From Diplosphaera chodatii (lineage: Eukaryota > Chlorophyta > Trebouxiophyceae > Prasiolales > Stichococcaceae), in contig JAALGY010000038.1 in the NCBI GenBank assembly GCA_032358165.1, positions 1,612,001 to 1,676,000 on the forward strand: 64,000 nucleotides of DNA. Reading direction: 5' to 3'. Made by a program: the position numbers and the translations under genes. Below the pieces are notes generated by a model. It did no database searches, had not been told where the DNA came from, and worked only from the letters and a program-made list of their open reading frames with translations. Of this stretch, positions 50,001 to 62,100 are shown one piece after another; positions within the stretch are counted from its first letter, which is position 1; every line of letters starts with the position of its first letter.

Positions 50001-53000
50001 CAAGCAGTGTGGCTGCAGCAGGCCATGGCTCGCTTTGGGTGCAGATGCCACAGCAGACCCGGCGAGGGGCTTGGACACGCTGGCGATGCTGCGCGTGGCG
50101 CCCCTGCCGGGGACCTTCAGCCGCTTCTACGGTGAGGAGACGGCTCGGGTCACGACATTCTTCCACTGCAGACAGCATACCATGTCATACTGTGCAGCCT
50201 TCACAGCGGACAAATGCATGGCAACTGCATGAGCAGGTGACACCGGCGCCGGCGGTGCGCCAGTGACTCTGCCGCCGGCGTGCACACCACGACCGGCTGC
50301 GGCAGCAGCCATGGACGTGGATGGCAGCAGTGCAGGGGCGCAGCGGCTGAGCGTCGGCGACATCGCCACCGTGGCAGTGCAGGTGCCCGCTTCCCCTGAC
50401 ACCCTCGTCGCACTGGCGGTGATCAATCACATCGTCAGTCAGTACCTCCCTGCAGCTCAGCGCGTCACCGGGCTGCTTGGTTTTCGTTGATCGTCGAAGG
50501 ATGGCAGGACTGCTGTTCTATGACGGCAGCGGTAGTCCTGCACATGCCATTCCATCGATTGTTTCCATCGTCGACTGCTGGCAGGAGTGCTGTTCTGTGC
50601 CGGCAGCGGTAGTCCTGCACATGCCATTCCATCGATTGTTTCCATCGTCGACTGCTGGCAGGAGTGCTGTTCTGTGACGGCAGCAGTAGTCCTGCACATG
50701 CAATTCCATCGATGGTTCCACCGTCGACTGCTGGCAGGAGTGCTGTTCTGTGACGGCAGCGGTAGTCCTGCACATGCCATTGCATCGATGGTTTCCATCG
50801 TCGAAGGATGGCAGGACTGCTGTTCTGTTCGAGCAGCGGTAGTCCTGCACATGCAATTCCATCGATGGTACCACCATCGACTGCTGGCAGGAGTGCTGTT
50901 CTGTGACGGCAGCGGTAGTCCTGCACATGCCATTCCATCGATGGTTTCCATCGTCGAAGGATGGCAGGAGTGCGGTTCTGTTCAAGCAGCGGTAGTCCTG
51001 CACATGCCATTCCATCGATGGTTTCGATCGTCGAAGGCTGGCAGGAGTGCTGTTCTGTGCCGGCAGCGGTAGTCCTGTACTTGCATTTCCATCGATGGTT
51101 TCCATCGTCGAAGGATGGCAGGACTGCTGTTCTGTGACGGCAGCGGTAGTCCTGCACATGTCATTCCATCGATGGTTTCGATCGTCGAAGGCTGGCAGGA
51201 GTGCTGTTCTGTGCCGGCAGCGGTAGTCCTGCACATGCCATTCCATTGATGGTTTCCATCGTCGAGGGAGGGCAGGAGTGCCGTTCTGTGCAAGCAGCGG
51301 TAGTCCTGCACATGCCATTTCATCGATGGTTTCCATCGTCGAAGGATGGCAGGAGTGCGGTTCTGTTCAAGCAGCGGTAGTCCTGCACATGCCATTCCAT
51401 CGATGTTTCCACCGTCAGCTGCTGGCAGGAATGCAGCTTTGCCGCTGCACTCGTGGACGATGTTGCTCTGTTCATGCACTCTTCAACATATGGAGCTTCG
51501 CAAGAGAGTGTGAGGAGTACAGCTTTGCCACAACCATGACAATGCTGATAGGATGTGGCGTGCCTGCAGGTGCACAGCATGCTACAGCAGCCGATCACGC
51601 TGCACAGCCTGGCGCTGCGGCTCATGCTTCTGCAGGAGACGTCAGGTACATGCTGCGCTGAGATTTGCTGCAGATTTTGACAAGGAGTGTGGAGTAAGCA
51701 GCTCCTCAGGTGCGGCATCGTTAGCATGGTTGCTGACAAACCCACTCCTAACCCTGCAGTGACCACCTTCGAGTCGCCCACAGCATTTGCTGGCGATGCG
51801 GACCACAGCCGGCCAGGCAGCATTGTGGGAGAGTCCCTGGGCACCGCCTCCGGCATCCTGCCTCTGAACCTCTCGAAGCCAAGCTCGCCAGCGGCCTCCA
51901 CAGCAGGTGACACTATGTGCCTTTGCTTGATCCTGTGCTTGCTTCATGACCTACACAGCTTCAGGTACCCAAACGGCCTCTGCTCTCTTAACGAACTCAG
52001 CAGCGTTTTCTGGCTTGCAGCAGCGACTACAGCAACGGAGCAGGCGCCGTCCTTCAGCGAGCGCATCAGCGTGCAGTGGCTGCCCACCGAGGAGCTGCTG
52101 TGCCCCCCGGCGGGTGACCACAGCCTGGCAATCCCCAGTCAAGTCTGAGGAGAGCAAAGCAGCCCGTACCTTGCACCGCCGTGCGGCGCTTGTTCGTGCC
52201 CCCTTGGTGCAAAGCTCGAAGACTGCAATGTGGCAGCTTGCAGCTTGCAACGAAACGTCAGGCGCGATATGCTCAGATTACAGTTTGTCATGCAGACGGT
52301 GAGGATACAGTGTCGCTGTCGCCTGGCGCCAATGTGCTGCGCTTCACGGCGGCGCCGGTCAAGGCGGGGCTGTACGCCGCGCGGGGCATCGCAGCGCAGC
52401 TGGGCAACCTGCGCCTTGCGCTGCCGCTGCTGCCGCCGGCGCTCCCGCGCAGCAGCGCCGTGAGCTGGCCCCACCTGTCAGGTGAGGATGCTCAGGAATG
52501 GCATGTTCCGACTTGAGCGGTGTGCATGCCCGCATGCCTCTGCAATGCACGCCCGCTCAGGTCGAGGCATTCACCTGAGGGCCCTGCCTCTGCTCAGCAC
52601 TGCAAGCTGTCAGCAGCACTTGCACGTTCAGTGTCAAAGCTTCATGTCACGAAGTTGTGGGCGGCCAGGTGGCGGCAGCGGGGGCGCTGCGCAGGAGGTG
52701 GTGCTGCTGGGTGTGGGGGCGGTGCGGCGGCGTGCGGCCTGCAGCGTGCTGGCGGCGCAGGGCGGCCTGACAGCCGGCACCGCGCAGTGGCTGGGCCTCG
52801 TGGTGGTGCCCCTCGCCGACGCGCTGCACCGCGCGCAGCTGCAGCTGTCCGCCTTTGGGCCTGCAGGTGCCCCCTCGCCCCATATGCATTGGTGGCTCCA
52901 CCCGGATGCACCCCAAAACGCTGTACATGGCCCCGTGCCGCTCACCCACAGCGTCTTGAAGATGTTGTTGTGATATTGATGATCTCACACCAGCCTTTCC

Positions 53001-55687
53001 CCGCAGGCGCCGGCCTGCCAGCAGTGCAGCTCCCGCTCAGCCAGGCGGCCGTCGTGGCGCCGCTGCCACGCAGCAGCATCGCCGCCAGCTGCAATGGCGA
53101 TATGCCGCCGGCAGACGGCAGCAGCGGCGAGCAGCCGGCGCCGCAGCAGGTGGAGCTCAGACGGGGCGCCGTGCAGCTGCCCGACTGGGCGGCGCGGCGG
53201 CCCGCTGTCGTGTGGCTCCGCGTGCAAGCGGGTGGGGCGCCGTTCTCTCACTACCGGCATGCTGCACTTCCACCGACCTTGGCTGTGGCGCAAGCTCTGC
53301 TGCAAAGTTCTGAGATTGCAAGGTGCACGATGGATGCATCAGACCTCAAACTCAAGCGCTCTGCCACAATGTAATTCATGATCCGCAGTCTATGCTGTTT
53401 TGTGTGATCTGCAGCGCCCCGCATCGACCCGCCAGAGCTGGTGCGGGTCTCGGCGCCCGGGGCCCAAGCGGTCGCCGCCGCCGCCGCGTCCGGCAGGGTG
53501 CTGTCCGACACCGGCAGCCTCCCGGCGGAGCCCATCGCCAATGGTGCGTTCCCAGGCACCGCTTGCAGTTGCCACTCCCGAAACTCTGCACATGTGCTCC
53601 TGCTGTGCTGCTGCTGCAGACACCATCATACGCATCGCAGAGACACGGGTCCTGAGGTGAAAAGACGTTGGCGCCCCCGTGCAGGCTCAACAGGGCGCGG
53701 CGGCGGGCTGGAGCTGGACGTGGGGCTGCAGTACGACCGGGACTGCCGCCGCTCGCACGCCTGCCACCTCAGCGTGCCCCTGGCGCAGCCCTTCAGGTGC
53801 CCTGCGCGGCGGCGCAGCACCCACGCTGCAGGCCCACTCCTGGCGCCAGCTTTGCCCCACTGCCGGGCTGGCATGCTTTGGGCAGCGCAGGCTGCACATC
53901 ACTGTGCGAGGTCTGCTGCAGGGTGCACGTGCGGGCGTGGGAGGTGGGCGGCAAGCAGCTGGCGGTGCAGGCGACGCTCACCTCCCGCTGCGCGCACCCC
54001 GTCACCATCACCGCCTGCCACACGCAGCCCCAGGTTGGAATGGACCCCTGACAACCCCAACCCAAGCCCCAATCCCCAATGCCCAGTATGTGCTCGCACG
54101 CCGCCTGCCACACGACTGACATTCCCACTGGCCAGCTTCAGACAGCTTTGTGTGATGCACGACCTTGTGGCTCAGCACCAGTCGCGCTGGCGCTGGCGCA
54201 GGGGGGCTTTGCCACGCAGGCGGACCTGCTGGCGGTGGCGGGGGTGCTGCCGGCGCGCCTGGAGCCGCGCGCCAGCATCGCCCTCGGCACCCTGCTCCTC
54301 ATTCGCTCCCGCCCCTCCGCCTCGCCCAGTGAGCCCCTGCGCTGTCTCACTGCTTTCAGTCTGAATGACCTGCCAGCCAGCCAGGGCCAAGCACCGGAGA
54401 CTTGAGGGTCATAGCGGCGCTGGTGCACGCAACACAGCCTGACGTGCAAGCCACAACACCGGGCTTGTGTGCACTGCAGGCAAGCCCCGCGGCGCGCACA
54501 GCGAGGACAGCAGCGTGCTGGAGGTGCAGTACAGGGTGGAGCACAGCCCCGCGGCGGCCGCCTCAGCCACTGAGGTGAGACACGAAACCAATGGCGGCGC
54601 AGCAGCTTTTGCACACAGCACCCATTTCACACACCCTTTTCGAAGCGGACCTGGCCGCAAAGCATCCCACAAACGAACTGCACCCTGAGCCCTAGGATGC
54701 TGGGGGTTGTCGTCCATGTCAGCCAGACGCTCCTGCGCCGGACAGGTGTCACCGGCGTGGGGCCCGCCGCTGCTGGCGCCCGGGGCGGCCGCGCAGCTGC
54801 CATCCGCGGCGCCGCTGCAGGGCGGCGCCGAGGCGCAGGACTGCACCTTCCGGCACGCCTTCAACCTGGAGGTGTCGCGCGAGGAGGGCACGCCCCGGGG
54901 CACCGTCGTCGTGCGTCTGCTGGGCCCCTTCACCGCAAGGTGCGTGTGGTGATATCCAGCAAGCGAACCCGCTCCCATCAGTAGCCTGATCACCTGCGCT
55001 GCTTGCTCGCCTGTTTGCTCAGCCATGTGGCGTGCAGGCTGTTGGCCTGGCTGGAGGTGTGCTTTTCACTCACACTATATTGATGTGCCTGGCCAGCAGG
55101 CTGGATCAGCCTGTGACGCTGTGCTGGCGGCTGGAGCGGGGACCGGGCGGCAGCGGCGCCCCCGACACCCTGCAGTACGAGGTGCGCCAATGCTGACGGC
55201 TGGTCTGGGCCCTGCTGGTAGTGATACGCTGCAGCTCGACGTAAAAAGCGCTCGCCAGACGGCGTGTTGAGACGGTACCAAACTCATGGACAGACGGAAC
55301 AATGGGCCACATATGGATCCCCGAATGCAGGTGGTGGCGGAGGGGGAGGGTTGGCAGCCGCGGATGTGGCGCCCCGGGAGCGTGGGGCTGCCCGCCGCCG
55401 CCGGCGCCTCCGCCACCGTGGAGGCCTCCTGGCTGCCCACCGCCCCAGGTGCCCGCTCCCCCATGCCACCCGGCCCCATTTGCTGCACGGTGTCGCACAT
55501 GACAGCCTTCGCACGCCACGTCGTAACCATCCGTGCTTTGCTCTGCAGCGCTGTCAGCGATCTTGCGGTCTGTGACGCAGGACCGCTGCCGGTGCCGCGG
55601 CTGCAGCTGCTGGACGTGGCGCAGCAGGAGGTGTTTGACGGCGGGCTGGCGGCCGACACCGTGTACGTCACGGCGGCAGACACCTGA
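44045..55687 (+). CDS. TRAPPC10: TRAPP II subunit TRS130 / TRAPPC10 homologue
   Basis: This is a large subunit of the TRAPP II tethering complex, which acts in trans-Golgi and endosomal traffic and Rab activation. The start at 44045 gives MAEASEDTGARFVIAVEDIN. In-frame exons include 44045-44128, 44293-44378 (LPLKNLAFPNKFGKKI), 44469-44565 (VTWFRNPYATLLV), 44703-44867 (EWLMLLVRPANSDALARGPR), 45033-45236, 45438-45630 (LYLVKDSLGVMLEAAGLAED), 45804-45967 (FTFRQYLFACQARVLLRLGR) and 46133-46320. These match the conserved TRS130 N-terminal region. A Ser/Pro/Ala-rich stretch follows (about 46500-49040). Then come LFEELYIELSAAAARCYSR (about 49196), the exon from 51570 with PITLHSLALRLMLLQET, NVLRFTAAPVKAGLYA (about 52330), AQWLGLVVVPLADALHRAQL (about 52790), ELDVGLQYDRDC (about 53710) and CWRLERGPG (about 55120). 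The stop is at about 55685-55687. One intron (50383-51569) carries a minisatellite. Many minor exon junctions are approximate. Confidence 0.85.
50489..51437. repeat. Minisatellite of about twelve 77-bp units in a TRS130 intron
   Basis: A tandem array has the anchor AGTCCTGCACATG starting at about 50534, 50611, 50688, 50764, 50841, 50917, 50994, 51071, 51148, 51225, 51302 and 51379. That is a spacing of 77 bases, three times 76. The anchor varies slightly in one unit. Units share the core CCATCGATGGTTTCCATCG, containing the palindrome CCATCGATGG, then AAGGATGGCAGGAGTGCTG or a variant, and a GGCAGCGGT tail. Variants such as GACGGCAGC, GCCGGCAGC and TCAAGCAGC mark higher-order mixing of unit types. 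The array sits inside the intron between the coding segments ending VAVQ and beginning VHSMLQQPITLH. That intron is about 1187 bases, against roughly 100-200 for neighbours. Confidence 0.95.
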
Positions 55688-56027
55688 GGGTCTACATATC
55701 GGGCAGTGTTGCCTGTTAGAATGCGGTGTGTGGGGTGCAGTCAGCCGAGGGAACATTGCGAGCAGGTTGTTGACTTTGGCCAGGGGCCTTTCCAGTACAG
55801 GGCAGCCGCGCCCCAAATGACCAGTTGCAACATGCCTGTGAAGTCGTCCATAACTCATTCACCCAATCGACGAGACCGGTTTAGCATCGTAGTGGAACGC
55901 GACTCTGAACGCTCAGCATTGCAGCCGTTTCACTGCTCAACCCACACTTGACTGCTTTGCATCCGTGCCAGTTGCCAGCAGCTCTTCACCACCGATAGCG
56001 CAAGGGAGCAGTGTGGACCCAGCAAAC
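55688..56027. other. Tandem intergenic region between TRS130 and EBP2
   Basis: About 340 bases hold the TRS130 3' end and the EBP2 promoter and leader. An open frame in phase with EBP2 extends left to about 55965 but contains no ATG before 56028, which supports that start. No poly(A) signal or TATA box is convincing. Confidence 0.4.
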
Positions 56028-58038
56028 ATGCAGAGAATAGAAGGCATACCTTCGGACAGCGACTCTGAGAACAGCTCGCTCGAGGATGAGGTGTGCGGGG
56101 GCTGCGCATTGCAGACGTACTGGCATGACGAATCTACCTCTGCACGATGCTGCCGCTGCTTTTCAATCAGACGTACTTGTATACTGCTGGGTTGCATCTT
56201 TGACTGCGATAGGTGCGCATCCCGACATGTGTCTTGCCTGTACAGGAAGCGGCGGTGGCAGCCGGCGGCGCGGACCGCAGGGCACAGCGGCCCCGCATTA
56301 ACAACATGGACGCCCTGCAGGTCAGCGCCGGCTGTCTCACGAGCTGCATGTAGCTGTGATCATCAGCGACCACCTGTCGCAGGCGCTGCACATGCACACG
56401 AAGCCTGACCAGGGCGGTGTCCAGGCTCATCGCTGCGTCAGCAGATGCGTCATGCACTCTCGCGCTCCGGGCCGCAGGAAGCGCTAGAGGAGATAGCGTG
56501 GCCGGAGGACCTGCCGTGGGACGAGGCGCAGGCGGTGGTGGCTGACGCGCCGACAGCGGTACAGAATGTTGACGATGACCTCGAGCGGGAACTTGCATTC
56601 TACAACCAGGTGAGCTGGACATAGGATATTCCAACCCCTTCCTCGGCGGGGCTCCGCCCTACGTCGTTGTTTCCACGGCACCTGGGGAGGCCAATCAAGT
56701 AAAGCAAATGCAATGTCGAATGTTCAGGCGCTGGGCGCGGCGCGGGTGGCGATCGCCAAGATGGAGGCGGCGGGGGTGCCGTGGCGGAGACCAGCGGACT
56801 ACTATGCGGAGATGGTCAAGACGGACGACCATATGCTGAAGGTCCGGGAGCAGCTGGCGCACGAGCAGAAGCAGATCGAGGAGGCCGCCCAAAGGTCAGG
56901 TCATGTGTCAAGCAGGCCACCTGCATGAATTGCAAGACCCCGGCACCGTGAGGTTCTGGGGGCTATACAGATGCGTACACTGACTGCACATCAGGCACAC
57001 CTGGCGTTGAGTAGAGTTCTCAGCTGGCCAGCATGTATCCATGTGCCGCAACAGGCGAAAGCAGCGGGAGGCGAAGAAGTACGGGAAGCAGGTGGCGGCG
57101 GAGGTGCGGAAGGAGCGCTCCGCCTCCAAGAAGGCCAACGTGGACGTGATGACCAAGCTGCGCAAGCAGCGGGCCAAGAGGTGGGGCCTTGACGTTTTGT
57201 GTGACCGTCGAATGATGCACCCGGTTGTGTTGTCTTTGCTGTGATAACACACGTGTGCGAACAGGAGCAGCAGCATGTTGTCGTTCAGACACTCGTTGTG
57301 CCATCCCCCTCCTCAATGGCGGCTGATTTTTGCCTCCTCAAGCTGGCAGTGCCTGATAGTCGTGCGCACGGTGGCTGCAGCGGCTACGAGGGGGAGCTGG
57401 ACGTGGACGCGGTGCTGGAGGGGCGCAGCAGCGGCGGCGCCGGCCGTGGCCGCGGCAGGGGCGCCGCAGCAGGTGCGGCTGCCCAGCCTTGAGCTTGCCT
57501 GTCAACAGCAACTGCGCTAGCAGATCCTGGGCATGCCGCCACTGAGCTGCAGAACAACAAAGCACCATTCGAGTCTGAAGCCAGTGCATCTGGATCGTCC
57601 AGGGGGCCGGGGCGGGGCGGGCGCCAAGCGGGAGGCGAAGAACAGCAAGTACGGCTTCGGGGGCCCCAAGCGCGCGGGCAAGCGCAACGACGCCGCGTCG
57701 GCCGCCGACATGGAGGGCTTCCGCACCAGCCGGGCAGAGGGCAGAGGTAAGTGGCGTTCCGGCGACCATGCCATTTCTGCACGGGCACTACCTACTGCCC
57801 CAACGTCTGCCCTCATGCTAGCATGTTTGAGTCATACTTACAAGCGATCCGCGCTTGCCTGGCAGGCCGGGGGCGGGGCCGAGGGGGCGGCGGCGGCCGG
57901 GGGGCAGGGCGGGGGAGCGGCGGCGGCCGGGGGGCCGGCGGCCCCTCGCCGGGGGGCGTGCGCGCCGGGCGCGCCAAGAAGGGCGGCGGCAAGCCCAACA
58001 GGCCGGGCAAGGCGCGGCGCGCGGCAGCGCGGGGCTGA
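56028..58038 (+). CDS. EBP2: rRNA-processing protein EBP2 homologue
   Basis: This is a nucleolar factor for 60S subunit assembly and 27S pre-rRNA processing. Eight exons (56028-56090, 56246-56320, 56478-56609, 56728-56894, 57055-57180, 57381-57472, 57603-57746, 57866-58038) sum to 972 bases. That is 323 residues plus stop, fully in frame. The N-terminus is acidic (SDSDSENSSLEDE). The conserved core contains DDLERELAFYNQ, then RRPADYYAEMVKTDDHMLKV, REAKKYGKQVAAEVRKERSA and YGFGGPKRAGKRND, all family hallmarks. The last exon is almost purely Gly/Arg-rich (GRGRGGGGGRGAGRG) and ends in a basic PGKARR tail. GAR-type tails are common in nucleolar proteins, but this one looks longer than in the plant or yeast EBP2 proteins I know. 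The start codon is the first ATG in its frame. Confidence 0.93.
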
Positions 58039-59188
58039 TGCTCCGCCTGCTGTATGGTCTGAACTGCATTGTGCAGCGGCTGGTGTTCGTGGGAGGTGTA
58101 GGTCAGTTGAGGTGAAGATGTGGTTGTAAACGGACATCTCTTTGTCCTGTGGTGCCCAAGACATCTCCACCAAGAGCTTGTGCACGGGAGTCTGAACTTG
58201 CTGCAGACGCGGCAAGCATCAGCAGCCGGCACGCCAGCGCTGCTAGCTGTGCTGGTTTGCACAGGCATGCTGCGGCATCTGAGGGGCATTCCCTGGGCTT
58301 CATACACTATTCTATAAATGCTGCTGGAAGAAGAAGTGGCAAGGGGCTGCGTCACAGGCTGCTGCTGGATGCCAGTCGCGGCTCAGATGGCATGCAAGGT
58401 CGTCAATGGTCACAGGCGCGGTGCTGCAATCATACTGTAGTGGTGTGCATGCCAGGAAGCCTGTCAACGCTCAAATGTCTATGTCCCCCCTTCGTGTCAC
58501 CTCTGCTCGACACTCTACACACACGTCCGACGCCTACACGTACTCTGTACGCACCTCTCGCGGTGCAAAATTGGAGGCGCGGGGCATCGATCCCCGTACC
58601 TTCTGCAAGTTCGACGGTGAACACCGTATATTTACCGTTGCGAAGCAGGTTGTGCTGACGTGCGTTCAGATGCTGACGTGCATCCAGGTGACATCTGGTG
58701 AGGTCATTGAACGAGACTGCCTTGCTTCGCAGGATGGTGTGGCGCGATCAAGGTCGAGCTTCATGTAGTTGCTGTGCATAAGGCGTCACATATGGGACAG
58801 ATGTAGAGCATATGGCAGATTGCCCGTGGGGTGCACCGACTACGGGGACCACACGACCCTTCTGTTCTCAGTAGCATCGAGATTCTGACGATCCTGTCGG
58901 TGATGATGCCTCTGCACTCCAGCGTATCGCAGGAGTAGTCGCGGGTGATCGACGCGAAGCATTCCGAAGTGACACGTGTGACTCATTACGTGTGGACATG
59001 TCACCTGAACAGTCCGAGATGTCTGTCTGCAACGTTTCGAAGGGTGGTGGCATCTCTTCATGATCAAATTGCTGCCCTTGCAACGCATACTACTGAGGTC
59101 TATTGTTACTGATCCGCAAGGTCAAGCAGGCAGCCGTAGAATGTAATCGTGCTGGAAACACTCTGCGCATCCTGTGGGCTGTGCAGCC
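58039..59188. other. Intergenic region between EBP2 and the right-hand AP2-like gene
   Basis: About 1150 bases include the EBP2 3' UTR and the promoter of the next gene. A plus-strand frame near 58149-58658 is open but low in complexity, with no domain. A short patch reading RGIDPRTFCKFDGEHRIFTV (about 58580-58640) could be an unrecognised exon. I see no RNA gene. Confidence 0.35.
58125..58129 (+). promoter_or_regulatory. Candidate chlorophyte poly(A) signal TGTAA downstream of EBP2
   Basis: TGTAA is the usual poly(A) signal in green algae. Here it lies about 87 bases after the EBP2 stop codon. The assignment rests on motif and position only. Confidence 0.4.
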
Positions 59189-62100
59189 ATGTCTGGTGAT
59201 CCTGCACAGTTGGTGCGGATCAATTCAGAGAACTTCAAGTGGCTCAGCAGCACCAGCAAGAACGGCTCGTGGCGCGCATCGCCGGGCGAGGTCGGAGATG
59301 GCTGGCCACCGCACCTCGGCTCCTTTGTGTATAAGAAGGAGCACCATGGCGCCACAGTCTGCTTAATGTGAGCTGCTAGCATGAGTGACCCGTGCTCAGG
59401 ACACCTTCGTGACTTGCTGCGTTTGCTTCGCCTGCTTAGCCAGTCAGTGCACAGTCGGTGCATGCACAGGCGACGCAAATGCCTTCACTGCCACCCTGCA
59501 GTACGTGTATATCTTTGGCAAACAAGCGTGCTGCAAACAAGCGTGCTGACTGCGTTGTGACCCGCACTGCAGCGTGGCGCACCTCAAGGGCCATGATGTG
59601 ACACATGCTGTCCCATGCGGCCTGACGCCTGAGATGAAGACGCTGCTGATGGTGAAGATGCTGCCATGCGCCGAAGCGGAGTACAACGTGGACCACGGGC
59701 GGTTCATCAAAGTCATATGCATGGGCGGCGCGCTGTTCGGAGAGAGGGATCAATATGGTGCGCCCTTCCCGGTGGTACTCAGCGCTGCATGCTCCAACCT
59801 TCGCATGAGTACACTGTTGTTGCTGCATGTGATGCTAGCATGCTCTGCGCTGGCATGCACGTCAGGCGTATACATGCGATTGCAGCAATGATAGGGTGCT
59901 CAGCGCATCTCCATGCATATGCAGCGCCTTCATGGCAAGCTGCTAAGAGGATGTGACAAGAGGTGCATGGCATGTGCATGCAGGAGATCAGAAGTATGCC
60001 GGCGTGACACGCGAGCGGGGCGGCACCTACATCGCGAAGTACGAATCAAAAGACAAAAGCAAAACCAAAAAAGAGCGCATGCTCAGGCAGACTGGCCTGC
60101 CAAGCGCAGACGAGGCAGCACGGGTTGCGAATGCCTGGATGCATGCTGACCGGCAGTTCACGTGCGCATGCAGCCTCTCAACAACTGGCAACGCCTCTCA
60201 TGTGCCTGTATCTTGCGCGCAAGTTCGAAAAAGCATCAAATGCAAACAATTCAAAGCCTGACAGCATACAGCGCATGCATCAGGCAGCAGCTTAAAACAT
60301 CTGTAACCTTCAAGTGGCATGTGCACTCGAGCAGCAACACCTGTTGTTCGTTTTTGCTAAGGCATTGTGTGCCTGACATGGGGTGCATGGCAACTGCAGG
60401 AAGAAGCCGCGGCCACACCTCATTCTTGCCGACCTTTCAGGCGGCCTGCGGACGCTGCTGCAGCATGCGGACACGTTTGCGAAGCTGTGGCAGCTCCGCC
60501 AGCGCCGCACGCCACTGCCCTGGCTGCCTGGGAGCTCCTCCTCCTCCAAGCAGCCGCCGACGGCACCTGCATCACTGGCCCCTGGTGCGGCTGGGTATCC
60601 AGCTTCGGCTTTGCTGTACTGTGGTATTGGGTATGACCTTGTTACCTGGCACCTGCACTGGATCCGAATCATAGTTGGCATGCAAGTACACATGCGCTGG
60701 TGCAGTGCCTCTGCTGTGATCGTGCTGCAGTTTGTGCACAGCTGCACTCAGCGCCTAAGCATGCACGCATGCAGGTGGTTTGGCAGAGAGCCTGGGCATG
60801 GCCGCACAGCCACCGCAGGTCCCCACCGGCAGCAGCGGGGGTGGTCAAGTCCACCATGCAGCCGCCAGCGTGCTGCCGGTCACGCCGCACGCCCTCCCAG
60901 CTCAGACAGCGGCTGGCAATCGCATGGCAGCAGCAGCAGCGGCAGCAGCAGCAGCAGCAACAGCCGACTCCTTGCTGCCAGGCGGCTTCTGGTCGGGCAA
61001 GTGGAGCTTGGAGGACATGCGGCGCGCCAAGGCTGCAATCTCCAGCGCTGGTCTTGCAGGCAAGCTGCTTGCTTGCCAAGGATGACCCCCAGTCAGGAGT
61101 CTTGCTTGCAACCCTGCCGATTGCGCCGGTGTTCTATGCTACGCACCATGCCTGCCAGGCGTCCAGTGCTCACGATGTCAGTGATACACCCGATTTCTGA
61201 ACATCCAGATTAGGGATACCTTCAAAGTCTACTGATAAAGGTCTCATGTTCACACGATTTCAGGTTACGTAGAAAGCACCCTATAAGTCAGCCACGACCA
61301 TTGTCTGCACTCGTGTTTTACTGAGCCTTTGTGTGTCTCGATGCAGATCCAGCAGCTGGCACGCAGGGTCGCTGGAGCCTGGCAGGTGCAGCTGCGCCCA
61401 ACCCCTGCGACCTGACGCTCCCCAGCAACCTCCAGTTCGGGGCGAACGTAGAGCCGCCGGCGAAGCGCGATGCTGGCGATTGCGAGCACGGTGTGCCGCC
61501 AAAGCGGCAGCGGGTGGCGGCGGCCGCAGGTGCAACTGCGGCGCAGCCACCAGCAGCAGGCCCTGTGTCGATGCAGCGCCTGGCACCAACCAGCTGCGCC
61601 CAGGTGACAACGCCGTCTGCCTGGATGGCATGTTGCGTTGCCAGTGTCAGCGCCAGCTCCAGTTGTTACAATGTGAAAATGGCCACAGCTGCGCGTCCGC
61701 TTCGTTAGCCAATGTGGCTGACAAGCAGCGGCTGGCTTATGTTGCTCTGTGTGCAGATGCAGACCGCGGCGGAGCTGGAGCCGGAGGAGCTGCTCAGTGA
61801 TCAAGACTGGGATCCCAACGACACACAGGTGAACCTCTGCTATGGCACATCAGCCCCCACATCCACTGTCTGCCTTGACTGCTGACTGATCTTATGACTA
61901 GCAGCTGATTGGGAGTGCAGTTCCTAGAGGACAGTCTAGCCAGTCACCACGACAAGATGGCCTGGCTTCCATTGGCAAAGCGCTGCCAGCACTCAATACT
62001 GCTTCACCCTTGATCAGATCGAGGCCAGGAAGAGGCGGTTGCGGCAGCATTGCTCGACTGGCGATGTTCCTGGCCTGCACTTGATGCCGGCCCCCAAGGC

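Noticed and set aside
50457..51479. Regular repeats that superficially resemble a CRISPR array
   Set aside because: The whole 77-bp unit is repeated with no unique spacers, the host is a eukaryote with spliced genes, and the array lies in an intron.
58149..58658. Plus-strand open frame downstream of EBP2
   Set aside because: It has no domain, no upstream splice partner and a composition like non-coding sequence. It was kept only as a remark in the intergenic entry.
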